DNA from: Hippasteria phrygiana
Taxonomy: Eukaryota; Echinodermata; Asteroidea; Valvatida; Goniasteridae
Direction of reading: 5' to 3'
DNA: 64,000 bases
Assembly: GCA_037893225.1 (NCBI GenBank)
Contig: JAZGUH010000276.1
Coordinates: 2,356,001-2,420,000, forward strand
Shown: positions 1 through 12,700 of the stretch, in pieces
Position numbering within the stretch: the first letter of the stretch is position 1
Layout of the letters: every line of letters starts with the position of its first letter
Made by a program: the position numbers and the translations under genes
The notes under the pieces: model-generated
Databases searched by the model: none
What the model was told of the DNA's origin: nothing
What the model saw: the letters and a program-made list of their open reading frames with translations, nothing else

Positions 1-836
1 CACAAAATCCCGCCGATAACCAACAAACAGTTGGATCAACAAGGATAGTCATCTATTTCAATCAAAACTTTTGACCAATTGCGACAAGAAGTGGACCAGT
101 GGTTGAGTGTGTGATAAATGGCTGTGTGGATAATTCCACGTGTGGCCAACGTGTTACGGTAACGCACCATGCATGGGGCTGCTAGTTGGCTGGGTACGCC
201 GACCCGTTTTATGTTTGGCATGGAATAATTGATGATCCCGGTTATTTATAATGAGACGCCTGGGTGCCTGGCCGCCTGGCCAGCCTGTGCAGCCAAGCGA
301 AATGTACACAAGAGGCTTGTGCAGCCAAGCGTAACATACACAATAATCCAACAATGGTTTGAAAATGCAGAGAATGCATGTATAGACATCATCTGGCCAG
401 GTGGTAATTTTTTTTTTACGTTTATAGATGTCATTGGCCTTCAAGGGGTTAATAGGCTATTTTAGTATGTTCAATCATTGTTCTGAATAAAACATTATTG
501 CGATCCCAAGGTTACTTTTGAAAATAAAAAAATTAAGGTAACGATCCATCCAGCACGTGGGTTTGTTAAACCATTGCCGTTACAGTGGTACGTGTGGACT
601 ATCCTGCGCGAAAAACAAATCTGGCTTTCGGGTAATGTTTAAATTTCATGAAAAATACGGATTTTCTTAGCAAAATACTGAGTTTTGGCTTTCTGAATAC
701 TGAAATGAGTTTGAAAAGGTTGGCAGCTCTGGGTCAAAGGTCCTATACATGACCACCAGCTTTAAACTTTTGTATCTCCGTTTATCAATCTCTAAATCAG
801 GGCTGTGTTTTATCCTTTTTACAAAAAATTCCCCAG
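1..836. other. left-edge intron of the PPM1-type gene
   Basis: No coding exon is seen here. The first recognisable exon (from 837) enters in mid-codon, so this must be intron of a gene whose 5' exons lie left of the window. It holds one copy of the GTGCAGCCAAGCG interspersed repeat (about 229-465); the rest looks unique. Confidence 0.6.
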
Positions 837-1040
837 ATCCATTATATGTAAGGGGTCAGAGGTCATTCCCATGTCGACCGACTTCAACCCGGTGACGGAA
901 CGACAGAGAGTGCAATACTTAGCGGCTATTAAACCAGAGCTGCTGAGCAGCGAGTTCTCTCCGCTGGAATTCCAAAAGCGCGTCCACCGCAAGGATATCG
1001 GCAAGAAGGTGATGTACAGGGACAGTTCCATGACGGGCTG
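837..1040 (+). CDS. PPM1-type phosphatase, first exon in window
   Basis: Acceptor TTCCCCAG ends at 836. The exon opens with the last base of an Arg codon (phase 2), then SIICKGSEVIPMSTDFNP. It ends TG|GTAAGT, splitting the Trp codon of MTGW. An in-frame ATG at 805 belongs to the intron and is not the start. Confidence 0.92.
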
Positions 1041-3719
1041 GTAAGTTGGAATCATTTTAGCTGTCCTGAATATACCGAATATTTGAATGTTCGTTCGTCG
1101 ACCAAATATGTGAATACCTTTTTGCCGGTACGAGCATTTGAAAAAAAATACACATACAGATTACGGCGCTTAGCAGTGTCAAATGTCGACGGTAACTTTT
1201 TGTGGATAGAGGTTTATTGTTCCCGTCCGTAAAAACCCTTGACACTTATAAAATAATTACTAAATAATTACAAAAACGCAGGCTGGAGTTTGGTTTCTTG
1301 TTATCAGAGCATCCGTAATGATCTTGTTACAAAAGGCGCATGCAAAACATGTTGATCGGGCGGTACATAAAACACCAGCGTGCTTTGCCTGCAACTTTTT
1401 ACCGGCGCAGCATGAAGTTGCAGCTGACGCGTGAAAAACCTTGATCGGCGAGTGTCGAATATTCAGTCAAACCCAGTTTCGGATAATCGAATACTAAATT
1501 ATTCTAAATTGAACAGCCCTAGAATCTGAACCCTGTCCCCTATCCTAAGTCTGTTTCCTTGTGACCAGAGCCCAATTCCAGGGAGCTTCTAAGCAGACAA
1601 ATGTTGCTTAACAAAATTTACTTAGTCGGCAATACTCAGCTGAGAGCCAGTCCCAAGTGATACACATCACACTACATTTTGGCTGGTGACCAAGGGCCAA
1701 TTTCACAAAGCTGCTCAGCAAAAAAATTTGCTTAGCACAAAAATGTCTTGCTTAGAGCAAGTTCGGTTGGGCGACTAGAGTCGACTAGACTTTATAGTCA
1801 ATCTAGATGTCACTCGAATACTGTGTGGTTTGACTAGCTAGCCCAACTGGATCAACCTAGCCTCGGAGCACTGTTTCTCTAGTCAAATTTGCGAGTTACG
1901 TCACGGTTTCAAGATGGAGGATACTGGGCAAGTTTTGCAAACGTTTACGATAATATTGTTGGTTTTGTCCAATGATAATAACTCTTTGCAATAAGATAAT
2001 GAATTATTTATTGCACTAAAGTTAGGTAGAGAAAATAATAGAAATAAATAACAGAAAATAAAACTGACGTGCCAACATTTGCTTCGTTAACAACTAGCAG
2101 ACGACATTCTTTGCGGTTTGTTGTTGCTACACGATAACTAGGTTTGACGTAGTCGATCGACTAGACGCGTTCGAGTGAAAAACAGATCACACATGCGTGA
2201 TTAAAATCGCAAATTGACAAAAGAGACTAGGTCAGCAGCACCTGAACTTGCTCCTAACAGGTTACCAGCTAAAACTCCATGTGATTTTCATGCTAAGCAA
2301 ACAAAATAATACCAGTCACAAGCAATATACAACACATGGGAATTTAGTTGGGTAATCTCGGTTTTATCAAGGAAGAGTTTTCAAATTGTTGTTGCTGCTG
2401 AGAAAAACTTTTGTGTGCTAATCAAAACGGTGTGCTTAGCATCCCCATGAAATTAAGCCCCGAGCCCAACTGCTCATCACACAGGAAAGATTTGCTTAAA
2501 GTTGCAATGTCTGTGCAAAAATTTCAGTTCTACGGATTTCCTCCTACAAACGACTAATGCAGGAAATTTTTTTTAAAATTTGAGTGCCATTTGGTATAAG
2601 CCAGTCAGTAAAACTTGATTCACTAAACGGTGCATTCCTGAATAACAACCAGTGAGTTTTGTTATTACTTGGTATTTCTTTTACTGAAACAAAATTTTGA
2701 TTGCATCACAGAATTGCAGCTTCCTAGCATGTTTAGAAATAGCACAAAGAAATTGAAATATCTAAGAACAAAAACTGCTACATATATCTCCATTTCAGTC
2801 AAAAAAAGACTTCCATTTTGTCCAAACTATCAAGTAGGTATCCGTGCCTTTATAAAAAAAATTATAATCACACCAACCTTTTAAGGTACAAATAGTGATA
2901 TTGTCACCATTTCACAAATTGAAACCAGTTCTCTAACACTGTGATCATCAAAATTTCACTTTTTCCCCCCAGGACGTATAAGTTGGTGGCAGAGGAGGAC
3001 CTGAACTTTCCGCTGGTTTTCGGTGAAGGAAAGAAGGCACGCCTACTGGCAACGATCGGCGTGACGAGAGGGTTCGGAGATCACGATCTGAAGGTCCACG
3101 GCACGGACATTGCCATCAAGCCATTTCTCACACCCGTCCCAGAGGTTAGGCATGTTTTAGTATTACACTGATGCATAAAGGCATCCATTTTAATTCTACG
3201 TTAACCATTTGGTAAAAAAAAAATATATAAAAAAAAAAGAGCAAAATTTAGTGGTGAGATTTTTCTGGATTTTTCCGGATTTCCGGATTTGTGGTGGGAC
3301 GTCTTCCAGATTTCCGGAAATTGTTTTTGGTCCTTAAATTGTTTTTATCATTCTAAAATGACCTCTGCAACTTGAAACAGTCATCTTTTAATTCTAATGA
3401 CGCCATTTTGTGCAATTTTGAACTGTATCTTTTGGTAGAAAATGCAGTTTTCTTGGGCATCTTTCAGCAATGCCATACCAATTAAATGCGTCTGAATCTT
3501 TTCTTTTTGTGGATTTGTCATTTTCCTCAAATCTCAGCCCTGAAAATTGCAAGTTGGTGCTGTACATTGTATATATGCTGTTATATGCCTGCGCAAAGAT
3601 TGTAGGGTGGCTTCGTTATTTTGGTGGCTTCGTTGCTTTTCAGCCCATTTTTGGAAAGTGGACTAATTTTTGTCCTGAGCGATGCTTATCTTTCAGGTTT
3701 CTACCCAATCTTTACCCCT

Positions 3720-3777
<58 letters not shown>

Positions 3778-6700
3778 TGGGGGGAGGGGGGGTCTTCTAG
3801 ATAGGGCTGTCCTGAATAGAGCGAATATTTGAATATTCGATCATCAACCGAATATTCGAATAGCTTTTTGCCGGTTCGAATATTAGAAAAAAATATATAT
3901 GCACTTACAGATACGACTATGATGCTATTTTAATAGAAAAGTTACGGCGCTTAGCAGTGTCAAATGCCGCATTTTTTGTGGACAGAGGTTTATGGTTCCC
4001 GACGGTAAAACCCTTGACACTTCTAAATTAGTTATTGCAAAAACTCGGGCTGGAGTTTGGTTTCTTGTTATCTGAACGTTATACGTACTCGTTAATGATC
4101 TTGATACAATGCAAAAAATGTCCATCGGGTGGTCTCTAATATCGATCGCCGCATGTAAAACACCGGCATGCTTTGCATGCAACTTTTTACCGGCGCGGCA
4201 TGCAGTTGCAGCAGACGCCTGAAAGACTTGATCGGCGAGTATCGAATATTCAAATATTCGGTCAAGCCCAGTCTCGAATAATCGAATACTAAATTATTCG
4301 AAAATGAACAGCCCTACTTCTAGACAGGGTTGGCGGCAATAAAAGGTGGTTTGTATTTTTGTAGTCTGGAGCCAAAAATAGAGTATGTCGGAAGTGGGAA
4401 ACGTATAGTTTAATAGTAGTGCCTCGTTGATGCACAGTGATGCACCATTATCAGTCAAGTCTGACGCTTGTAACACGTTGCAGGCATTATTGCTGTCCAG
4501 CCCATGAATCTGACCAAGAACCCTCTTAGCTCATTAGGGAGTTCGTACCCAACCCAACAGCTCTCAATGCCATCATACCAACATCTTGCAAACATCAGCA
4601 CCAACTCTGCCTCCATAAATAGCCATTTGTGTCACGGTTGACTGGAGCAATTACAGTCGAGTTTGGGATAACCAGTACAACATTGTGAACCTCAAAATGT
4701 ACAAGATAAATTGTATTACAGGAAGGTCTAGGAAAGCTTGTGAAATTGCATATGGTAACGTTTAAGACGGGATTGCAATTTTTTTCCTAGACGCGATGCT
4801 GTCAGTGGTTATAAAGGTTTCCGCTGTTTACCTGCAACATTTGGGCTTTAGGGCTGTTCATTTTCGAATAATTTAGTATTTGATTATTCGAAACTGGGTC
4901 TGACCGAATATTCGATACCGGTATGGCGCCGATCATCAATTTTTTCACGGGTCAGCTGCAATTGAATGCCGCGCCGGTAAAAAGTTGCACGCAAAGCACG
5001 CCGGTGGTTTATGTGCACAATTGCTGTTGTTTTTTTCAGTAAATTATTTGTAAGTATTAGGTGTTTTACGGACGGGAACATTAAACCTCCGTCCAAAAAC
5101 AAATACCGGCAACAAAAAAGTGACATTTGACACTACAGAGTCGTATCTGTACTTGCATATATTTTTTCTCTCGAATATTTGAACCGGCAAAAAGGTATTT
5201 GAATATTCGGTTATGATCAAATATTTGAGTATTCGGTATTTTCAGGACAGCCCTGTTGGGCTTGATGTCTTGTTAGTTCTGATTGCTTTGATTAGCCATT
5301 TATCATATGTTATATATCAGGGCTTGAAATGAACGACGGGCACGACGGCCAGTGCCGTCATTGCCTTCTTACTGGCCGAGGTGCCCCACACAAAATCTCC
5401 GTCTTCACGGCCAGTTTTGCCTTGCCCCAAATTTACCTTGGCCGTCGTGCCCTTTTTGCAAAAACACAGCCACTACGTATACAATCCTTCATATCATTTG
5501 TTTTTTTCGATGTCATGCCAGCCCTTCATAAAATCTCGCTGCACAACACGTTGGCGATCGCGCGTACAAAATCACAGCACATGCACACAAACTATTAATC
5601 TGGTCCAGTTTTAGAGTGTGCCGATACTTCAAGCATCAACACCCCCACCGCAAGATTAAATGTGTGTATTCGTACGTACACACAAAGCAGCAGGAGTATG
5701 TACATGTACGGCAACGTTTACGTGCAGTCAACTGACTTTCTTTTTCTCAGTACTTGCACGTGTGCGCCTCACAATATGCATCGATGTTCGTGTACGAGGA
5801 AACGCGCTCTTGTAGGCGCCGCTATGAAGCACGCCTTCGGCGCGCTACATACGTACAGTAACTTCATGAACTTTGGTCACAACACGCGGTGTTCCGATTG
5901 TCAAAAGTTTCGATGAATAATTAGGCCCAAAAAATCGATAGAGAAAGAAGATTTCTGCACGTTAATTCACAGAACTTGATCTATTTTGTCTGTGTATGCA
6001 TTTTCCGTGTTCATGAATTTATTTCGAGGTTGTACCGCTTGTACACCGCAGCGTGTTTCCCCGACATTTCCTGCCGCAACACGAGGTTTATCGCCCGCCA
6101 CACAAAGTGCATCTCGCACGCTAATTACCACCGTAAGATAAACTATGGAGAAATGTATTTCTCCATGGATAAATGGACAGTGTTGGCCAGTTTCCCATTG
6201 TGGTTAGCGTTATGGTTAGCGTTGTGCATAGTGATGTGTACGACCTACATTCTCCATGATTTGTAAGAATTATCGACCGTAAATATTTTTGACATTAATT
6301 AAGGCAAGTTTTGATAATTTATTTTGGCAATTTTTTGGCTTTTCCGAAATCCTTCGGAAAAGGCTTTGTTTTTGTTCTGATTTTTTTTTTTTTTCTTCTT
6401 CTTCTTCTTCTTCTTCTTCTTCTTCTTCTTCTTCTTCTTCTTCTTCTTCTTCTTCTTCTTCTTCTTCTTCTTCTTCTTCTTCTTCTTCTTCTTCTTCTTC
6501 TTCTTCTTCTTCTTCTTCTTCTTCTTCTTCTTTTAGTTCTGACCAAAATCCCATAGACTTTGTACACGAATTTTGTCGGCGGCACTTTAGGTCTTAAAAA
6601 ACCTCAGAACCTAACCAAACTTACCTCAAACATAGACCCTAAGCTGAAATTGTATGTCGTAGAGTGACGTCATGATGACGTCATCAAGTGATTTTTTATG

Positions 6701-9700
6701 AATTTTTGAATTTTAAAAATCGTAACATTCTTTTCAATATATCTAGCGAACAAAACAAGATATTTTCAAAATTCTTTTTGTTATAGCTTTGGTATGTCTC
6801 AAAGATATGTCTTAAAAGGGAAAAATTGTGTGACGTCATGATGACGTTATCAAAAATCTGTTTTTTTGTTAACGCATGCCAGGGTCGGTCCGATTATAAA
6901 AATGTATACATTGAATTTTTCTCTCCCTAATTCCAAAATTTCATGATCGTGGCTCACTCAAGTAAGAAATAACAGCCATTTGAATATTTAGACCAAATTC
7001 AATATAACACAAAGGAATTCTGGGAAGGGCAGAAAACCATGGATTAAATGTACATGCTGTTTATAAAAAGGGTTGATTTATAGTCTTTTTCAAGTCGCTA
7101 ATCACAGGTAGCTGTGGAAATAGGTATCCGAAACCGTGCGTAACGTTTCGCTAACTTACTAATCATGCAGAATCAAGCCTAACAAAGTACGTACATACGC
7201 TGCAAATGCCAAATTTCCACACGCATAGTCTACAACAACAAAATCTATCCGTACATGCGAGATTCGCCGTTTAGAGCTGGAAGGACTTACATTGGGTTTA
7301 CAGCGGTTTTTGTTTGGAGCGCCGATATCTTCCGTTTCCCTGAATATATCAACCAAACACTCACCCAAAATGCAGAGTAGTCATTCATGCAGCGACTGAT
7401 CCCCTCAAAATGAGAATACGATCAAGTTAAACCCGAAAAAACATTGTTCGTGCAACCCGGAGCATGCACAAACGAGCTGTGCATATTATAGTAGTGGATT
7501 CTTAAACATGACATGGATACATGTTTGCGTATATCGGCCAGCGGCACTGCGCGCGCCTTGGGGCTCAACGGGTGCCTCTTGGAGTTGGACGTGAAATTCG
7601 ACTTTTCGTCCGGCTCGTATTTGAACCTTAGTGTCTGCACCTTAATCCTCGAACTCTACTTGTATCTCAAGTGACGTATCTAGTATTTTGGAGGCCGTTG
7701 TAAGGGTGAAACCGGATGCTTTTGTTGAGACTTCAGATACATATTCAGAAAAACCACACGATCACTGCAGACGACCTTAGACGCTACTATCGGCAGATCA
7801 TGTCCAAACGTTTAAAAAGGCGATAGAGGCTCCAATCATGGAGGAAGTTCAGTAGCGGACAGCAACATGTTTCAATTTGGTGGTCCAGATATTCAGGTAA
7901 GCATGTCGAAAATTGCGAGATTTTACTTTAATATTCCGCACCAGCATGGTTCAGAAGCAGCAAAATCTTGGAAAATAGACCAACCCTGCTTGTCTAAATA
8001 TGTGGCACTACGTGTTATTTTTAAAGATTTATCTCCTAAATATTTGTGGAATATGAGATAGAAATTTACATAGTACAAAATATATATATGAACACTCTAC
8101 ATGTACATTACTAAAAGAAATTTGTGACCATACACTGCCAATAATACATGTAGGCCTGAAGTCAAAACAAATTAACATGTTTTTCCTCTATTTAGCAGTG
8201 CAAATTCTCCAACAAAAGCCTCAAATGTATGTGATTACACAATTCTGAACATGAATGATTGCAGATAAATGCTTTGACATGTTGGACAGACATTTTCAAC
8301 ACAACTTGAAAAAGTTGTTGTTGGGGAGTGAGTTATGCTCCTATACTAGTCTTGTCTCAGAAAAGTTACAACCCAGTCTGCAAGTAGGGCCTACATGTAG
8401 TACATCTGTACAAATTATAAACCCAACCAGCTAGTCAGATACAGCGAAATCTTGGAAATTAACCAACCCTGCTTGTCTAAATATGTGCCACAACCTGTTA
8501 CTTCAAGATTTATCTCCTAAATATTTGTGGAAAATGAGACACAAATTTACTGTACATGTATGTGAACACTGTAGTGAAAATTCCCTAACAAAATTACAAA
8601 ATTCTGAGGAGAGATTTTACTTTAATACCCCTACCAGCATGGGTCAGAAACACAGAAATCTTGGGAAATAACCAACCCTGTTTGTCTAAGTATGTGGCAC
8701 AACTTATTTCAAGATTTATTTCCTAAAGATTTGTGGAAAATGAGACAGAAGTTTACATATGTACATGTACATGTATATAAACACTGTAGTACATGTACAT
8801 TAATTTCTGACCAGACACTGCCAAGAATAATTAGGCTATGTATAGTGAACACAAACTGTTTTCCTCTATTTAGCAGTGAAAATTCCCCAACAAAAGCCTC
8901 CAACTAAAGGTTGTGCCATATGATGACACGATTATGAAGAGAGATTTTACTTTCAAACCCCCACCAACTGAATAAACTGAAGAGTTTGATGTCTAAAATA
9001 CATGTTTTCGGGGAGTGAGATATGCCCCTACTTGTCTCAGAGAAGTTAATTATTATTATTATACACAGCCTAGTCTGCAAGTTGGGCCTGGGGGCATGCA
9101 TGTATCTGTACAAATTATAAACCCAACCAGCTCACCCTGAACCCCAGATAAAAAAACCAAAACTCAACACATGAATAAAATATAGAAATACACAGGGGAC
9201 AATTTTTATTTTTCCTTATTTCAGATTTGATGACAGCATGTACATTTGTCAGTGAAGATGGCAGTGGATCAAACAGAATTGAGCTGCAGCACCTAACTTT
9301 TGCCATATCTTAAGAACTTTATTCAACACTTTCTTTAATAAACCACCTTCTGTGTACTTACAGACAGCAATATTGAACAAATGGAAGTCAGACTTTTGCA
9401 ATTGAAATTTACAGTGATATGGTACAAATAAGCGATGGGTTTCACATGTAACATTGACACCAGTGTCTATGTTACATGTAAAATCCAAAAAACATCATAT
9501 TTTATGCCTCATATTTACTGAAGAGGTCTGATTTTCATATATTTTCATTAGAGATGTATATCCTTAACTAGTTCATAAAATGTTCAAGGCAAATCAATGG
9601 AAATATGTCAGAAAATGTGTTTTTGTTTCACATGTAACACGAACACCATATATTTTTCATTTACGGAATGACCCATAAGCCTATATCTACCAGCTTTCTT

Positions 9701-12700
9701 AGAAGAGTCGCAAGTTTTATACCATAATAAGACCTACTTATAAGTTTATAAAATTAGTAACAATTAGACAAATTAATAAAAGCAGAGAGAATATAATGAC
9801 ATTTTAAGGTACTGGTTTCACGTGTAACAGGACACCAAATTTGGAGGAATGTCACACATTTTGACAATATATCTTCATCGAGTGTGAAAAACAATCCAAA
9901 GAATCCTGTATTGGACTTGTGAAACTACTAATTGCAAGTGTGCATGAACAACGTATCCAGATCAGGGAAAACTGATAAAGGTAGAAAATATATATTTTAT
10001 GGTTTAAACATTGCCCTTTTTGGCAAAATGTCACACTTTATGTACCCAACTTCATGGAATGAACCACATACATGTAGGTTTAACTCAATACACGTAAGCT
10101 CAATGTAATGTGGGCACATAAACATGATATAATTGAAAACAAGATTAGAGATGGTAGCTGAATATTAAACCTAATCATGTAAATGATATCTTAACCATAA
10201 AAGTCCTCAATTCTCAGTAGATGATTTTTCACACACCCTAGGAGATTATTAGGGTAATGGTTTGTATGCAATCTGTTTAGACTATAAGAAAATAAATTTT
10301 AAAAGAAAACAAAGCAGACAGTACATACCTACATGTTGATATTTAATGGTGGCCGCATTAAATAGTTTTATTCCACCATGATTGTGTGCAGGGGGGGAGG
10401 GGGGTTCCTGTTATCAACTTGGATGAGAAATGTGCAGTATGGTGATGATGCTGTAACTGATACCACAGAGATTTTAAGACAAACAATTCTTTTAAATATT
10501 ATATTACTGAAAAGAGTAAATAGAATTAGAAATAGAATGAGGGCCAATAGTAGTCATGTTAGGTTAACCCTATTGTGGATTTTTGTTGATTAAATGTTTT
10601 GGTCATTTTGGAGGACAATTTAAGTTAAAAGTTGTGACCATTATTGCTAAATTTTATAATTGAAAATTTGAGCCTAATATATTTCAGATCAATTTGTTAT
10701 AAATATAAAAATAATGTTATGAGTCATTTAAAATAGTAACAATAAACAAACACCAATTATTATAGAAAATTAAATGATCAAAACTAAATAAAAACAAATT
10801 AAAGCCAGTGGCAGCACTGACAGAAAATTGGGCATTGCAAATAGCGTCGCCAATGCCGGTTCGCGTGAATCTCTCTACTAACGTGCTAGCTCCATGTGTC
10901 TGCTGTATGTGATTTAGCCATTTACTATCTTTCTTCTTTCTATCCTTTTCTGTCTTCTTTGCTGATGGTAGCTGTTAGTGCCACAGCCATTGTGTACATC
11001 TTATAATATATCATCTTATCTTCTTTCTTTTTTTTATTAAAGTGGGTGGATCGGATGGCTGTAATGGGAGGAGGGCATTATAAATTAACACTTATTTTCA
11101 AAAGCTAACAAATGGTTAGCCCCATATCAGGGGTTTATCAGTACCATAATACCAAACAACTTTTCTCTGCAAAATAATATTAAATGTCATGGAAATTTAG
11201 TCTTGGAAAGTCATGGAAAGGTCATGGAATTTGGTTTTCAGATTTCTGTGGGAACCCTGACTTGACTTTTAATGATGGTCATCACATGTCACGTGACGTC
11301 ATCTTAAAGGGGCATTTTCGAAGCCATATATCTATGCAAGTACAAGTCCGATTAAGTTGATACGTGGTATCTAGATAGGCCAGCATGTGTTACAGATGGA
11401 AATTGATGTGACGTCAAGATGACGTCATCATACGATTTTATAGTAATTGTTAAGTTTTTTAACTTCAAAGTTTCTTCAAGCCATATCTCATCAACAGAAC
11501 ATGCTAAATTCAAAATTCTTTTTGTAATAGCTTTGTTAGCTCCTATATTCTTTCACATAAATGTGAAAAAGTGTGACGTCATCATGACGTCATCAAAAAT
11601 AGGATTTTTTGAAACACAGGGTAGGTCTGATCGTCATAAAAGTTAGTGGGTAGGTAGATGGTGCCACATGATGACGTCGTCTGTTGATTTTCTATGAATT
11701 TTTAAATGTTTCAAATTTCATTGTACTCTTTGGAACCTAAGTAAAGTTTCTTAGTCATATATCTCATTAACAGAATATTCGAAATTCGTTTTGTAATAGG
11801 TTTGTTAGGCCATACATTCTTTCATATTAATGTCAAAAAGTGTGACGTCATCATGACGTCATCAAAATGTGCTTTTTGAAAACATAAGGGTACATATATC
11901 CAATAATCATAACAATTGGTGGGTTGGTAGATGTTGTCGCCAGCATGTGAAATCCGAAGTAATCTTATGATGACGTCATCGGCTGTTTTTCTATGATTTT
12001 TTTTAATGTTTCTAATTTCATTGTACATACTCTCAAAATTGTACATTGTCATTGATCAGATTGACTCCAATCTATACACAGGCCAAGAGCACACATTGAG
12101 GTGATGTGTTATTGAGGTGATGTCATGATGACCATCATATGATTTATATATATTTTTTTGAGGTTTTGAAATTATAAGCCATATCTCATCAACAGAATAT
12201 AATATATTCGAAATTCCTTTTTGTAATCAATTCATAAGGTCAAAGTTATGGATGTGAAAATGTGTAACATCATCCTGACGTCATCAAAATGCCCTTTTAA
12301 AAAACACATCAGGGTAAGTCGGATCGTTATGAAAATTGGTAAAATCTGAAGTGACGTGATCGGCTGATTTTCGAGAAATTGTTATGTTTTTCATTTTTTT
12401 TTAAACTGTCATTGATCAGATTGACTGCAATCTTGACACATGCCAAGACCACGTTCCAAATATGTGACGTCATGACGACGCTATCCTACGATTTTATGTT
12501 GATTGTTAGGTTTTTAAATTTTTTTATGTAATTTGTAACCGGGACTTGCGCCACATAACAGCCTAAGGTCTTAAACAAGTTTGTCATATATATCCTATAA
12601 TGGAAATTACATGACCAAGAAAGAAGTCAGGATGGCGTCACGCTTAAAGGTCAAGTTTGAAGTAGCAAAAGACATAGAAGTGATGGAGTTTTGTGCTTAA

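Noticed and set aside
805..836. ATG at 805 as start of the phosphatase
   Set aside because: It is upstream of the acceptor at 836 and the family homology shows many residues missing before this exon.
6270..6597. ORFs of 81-102 residues of poly-Glu, poly-Ser, poly-Leu or poly-Arg
   Set aside because: All six frames are open because of the (TTC)n tract; no exon structure or flanking coding sequence.
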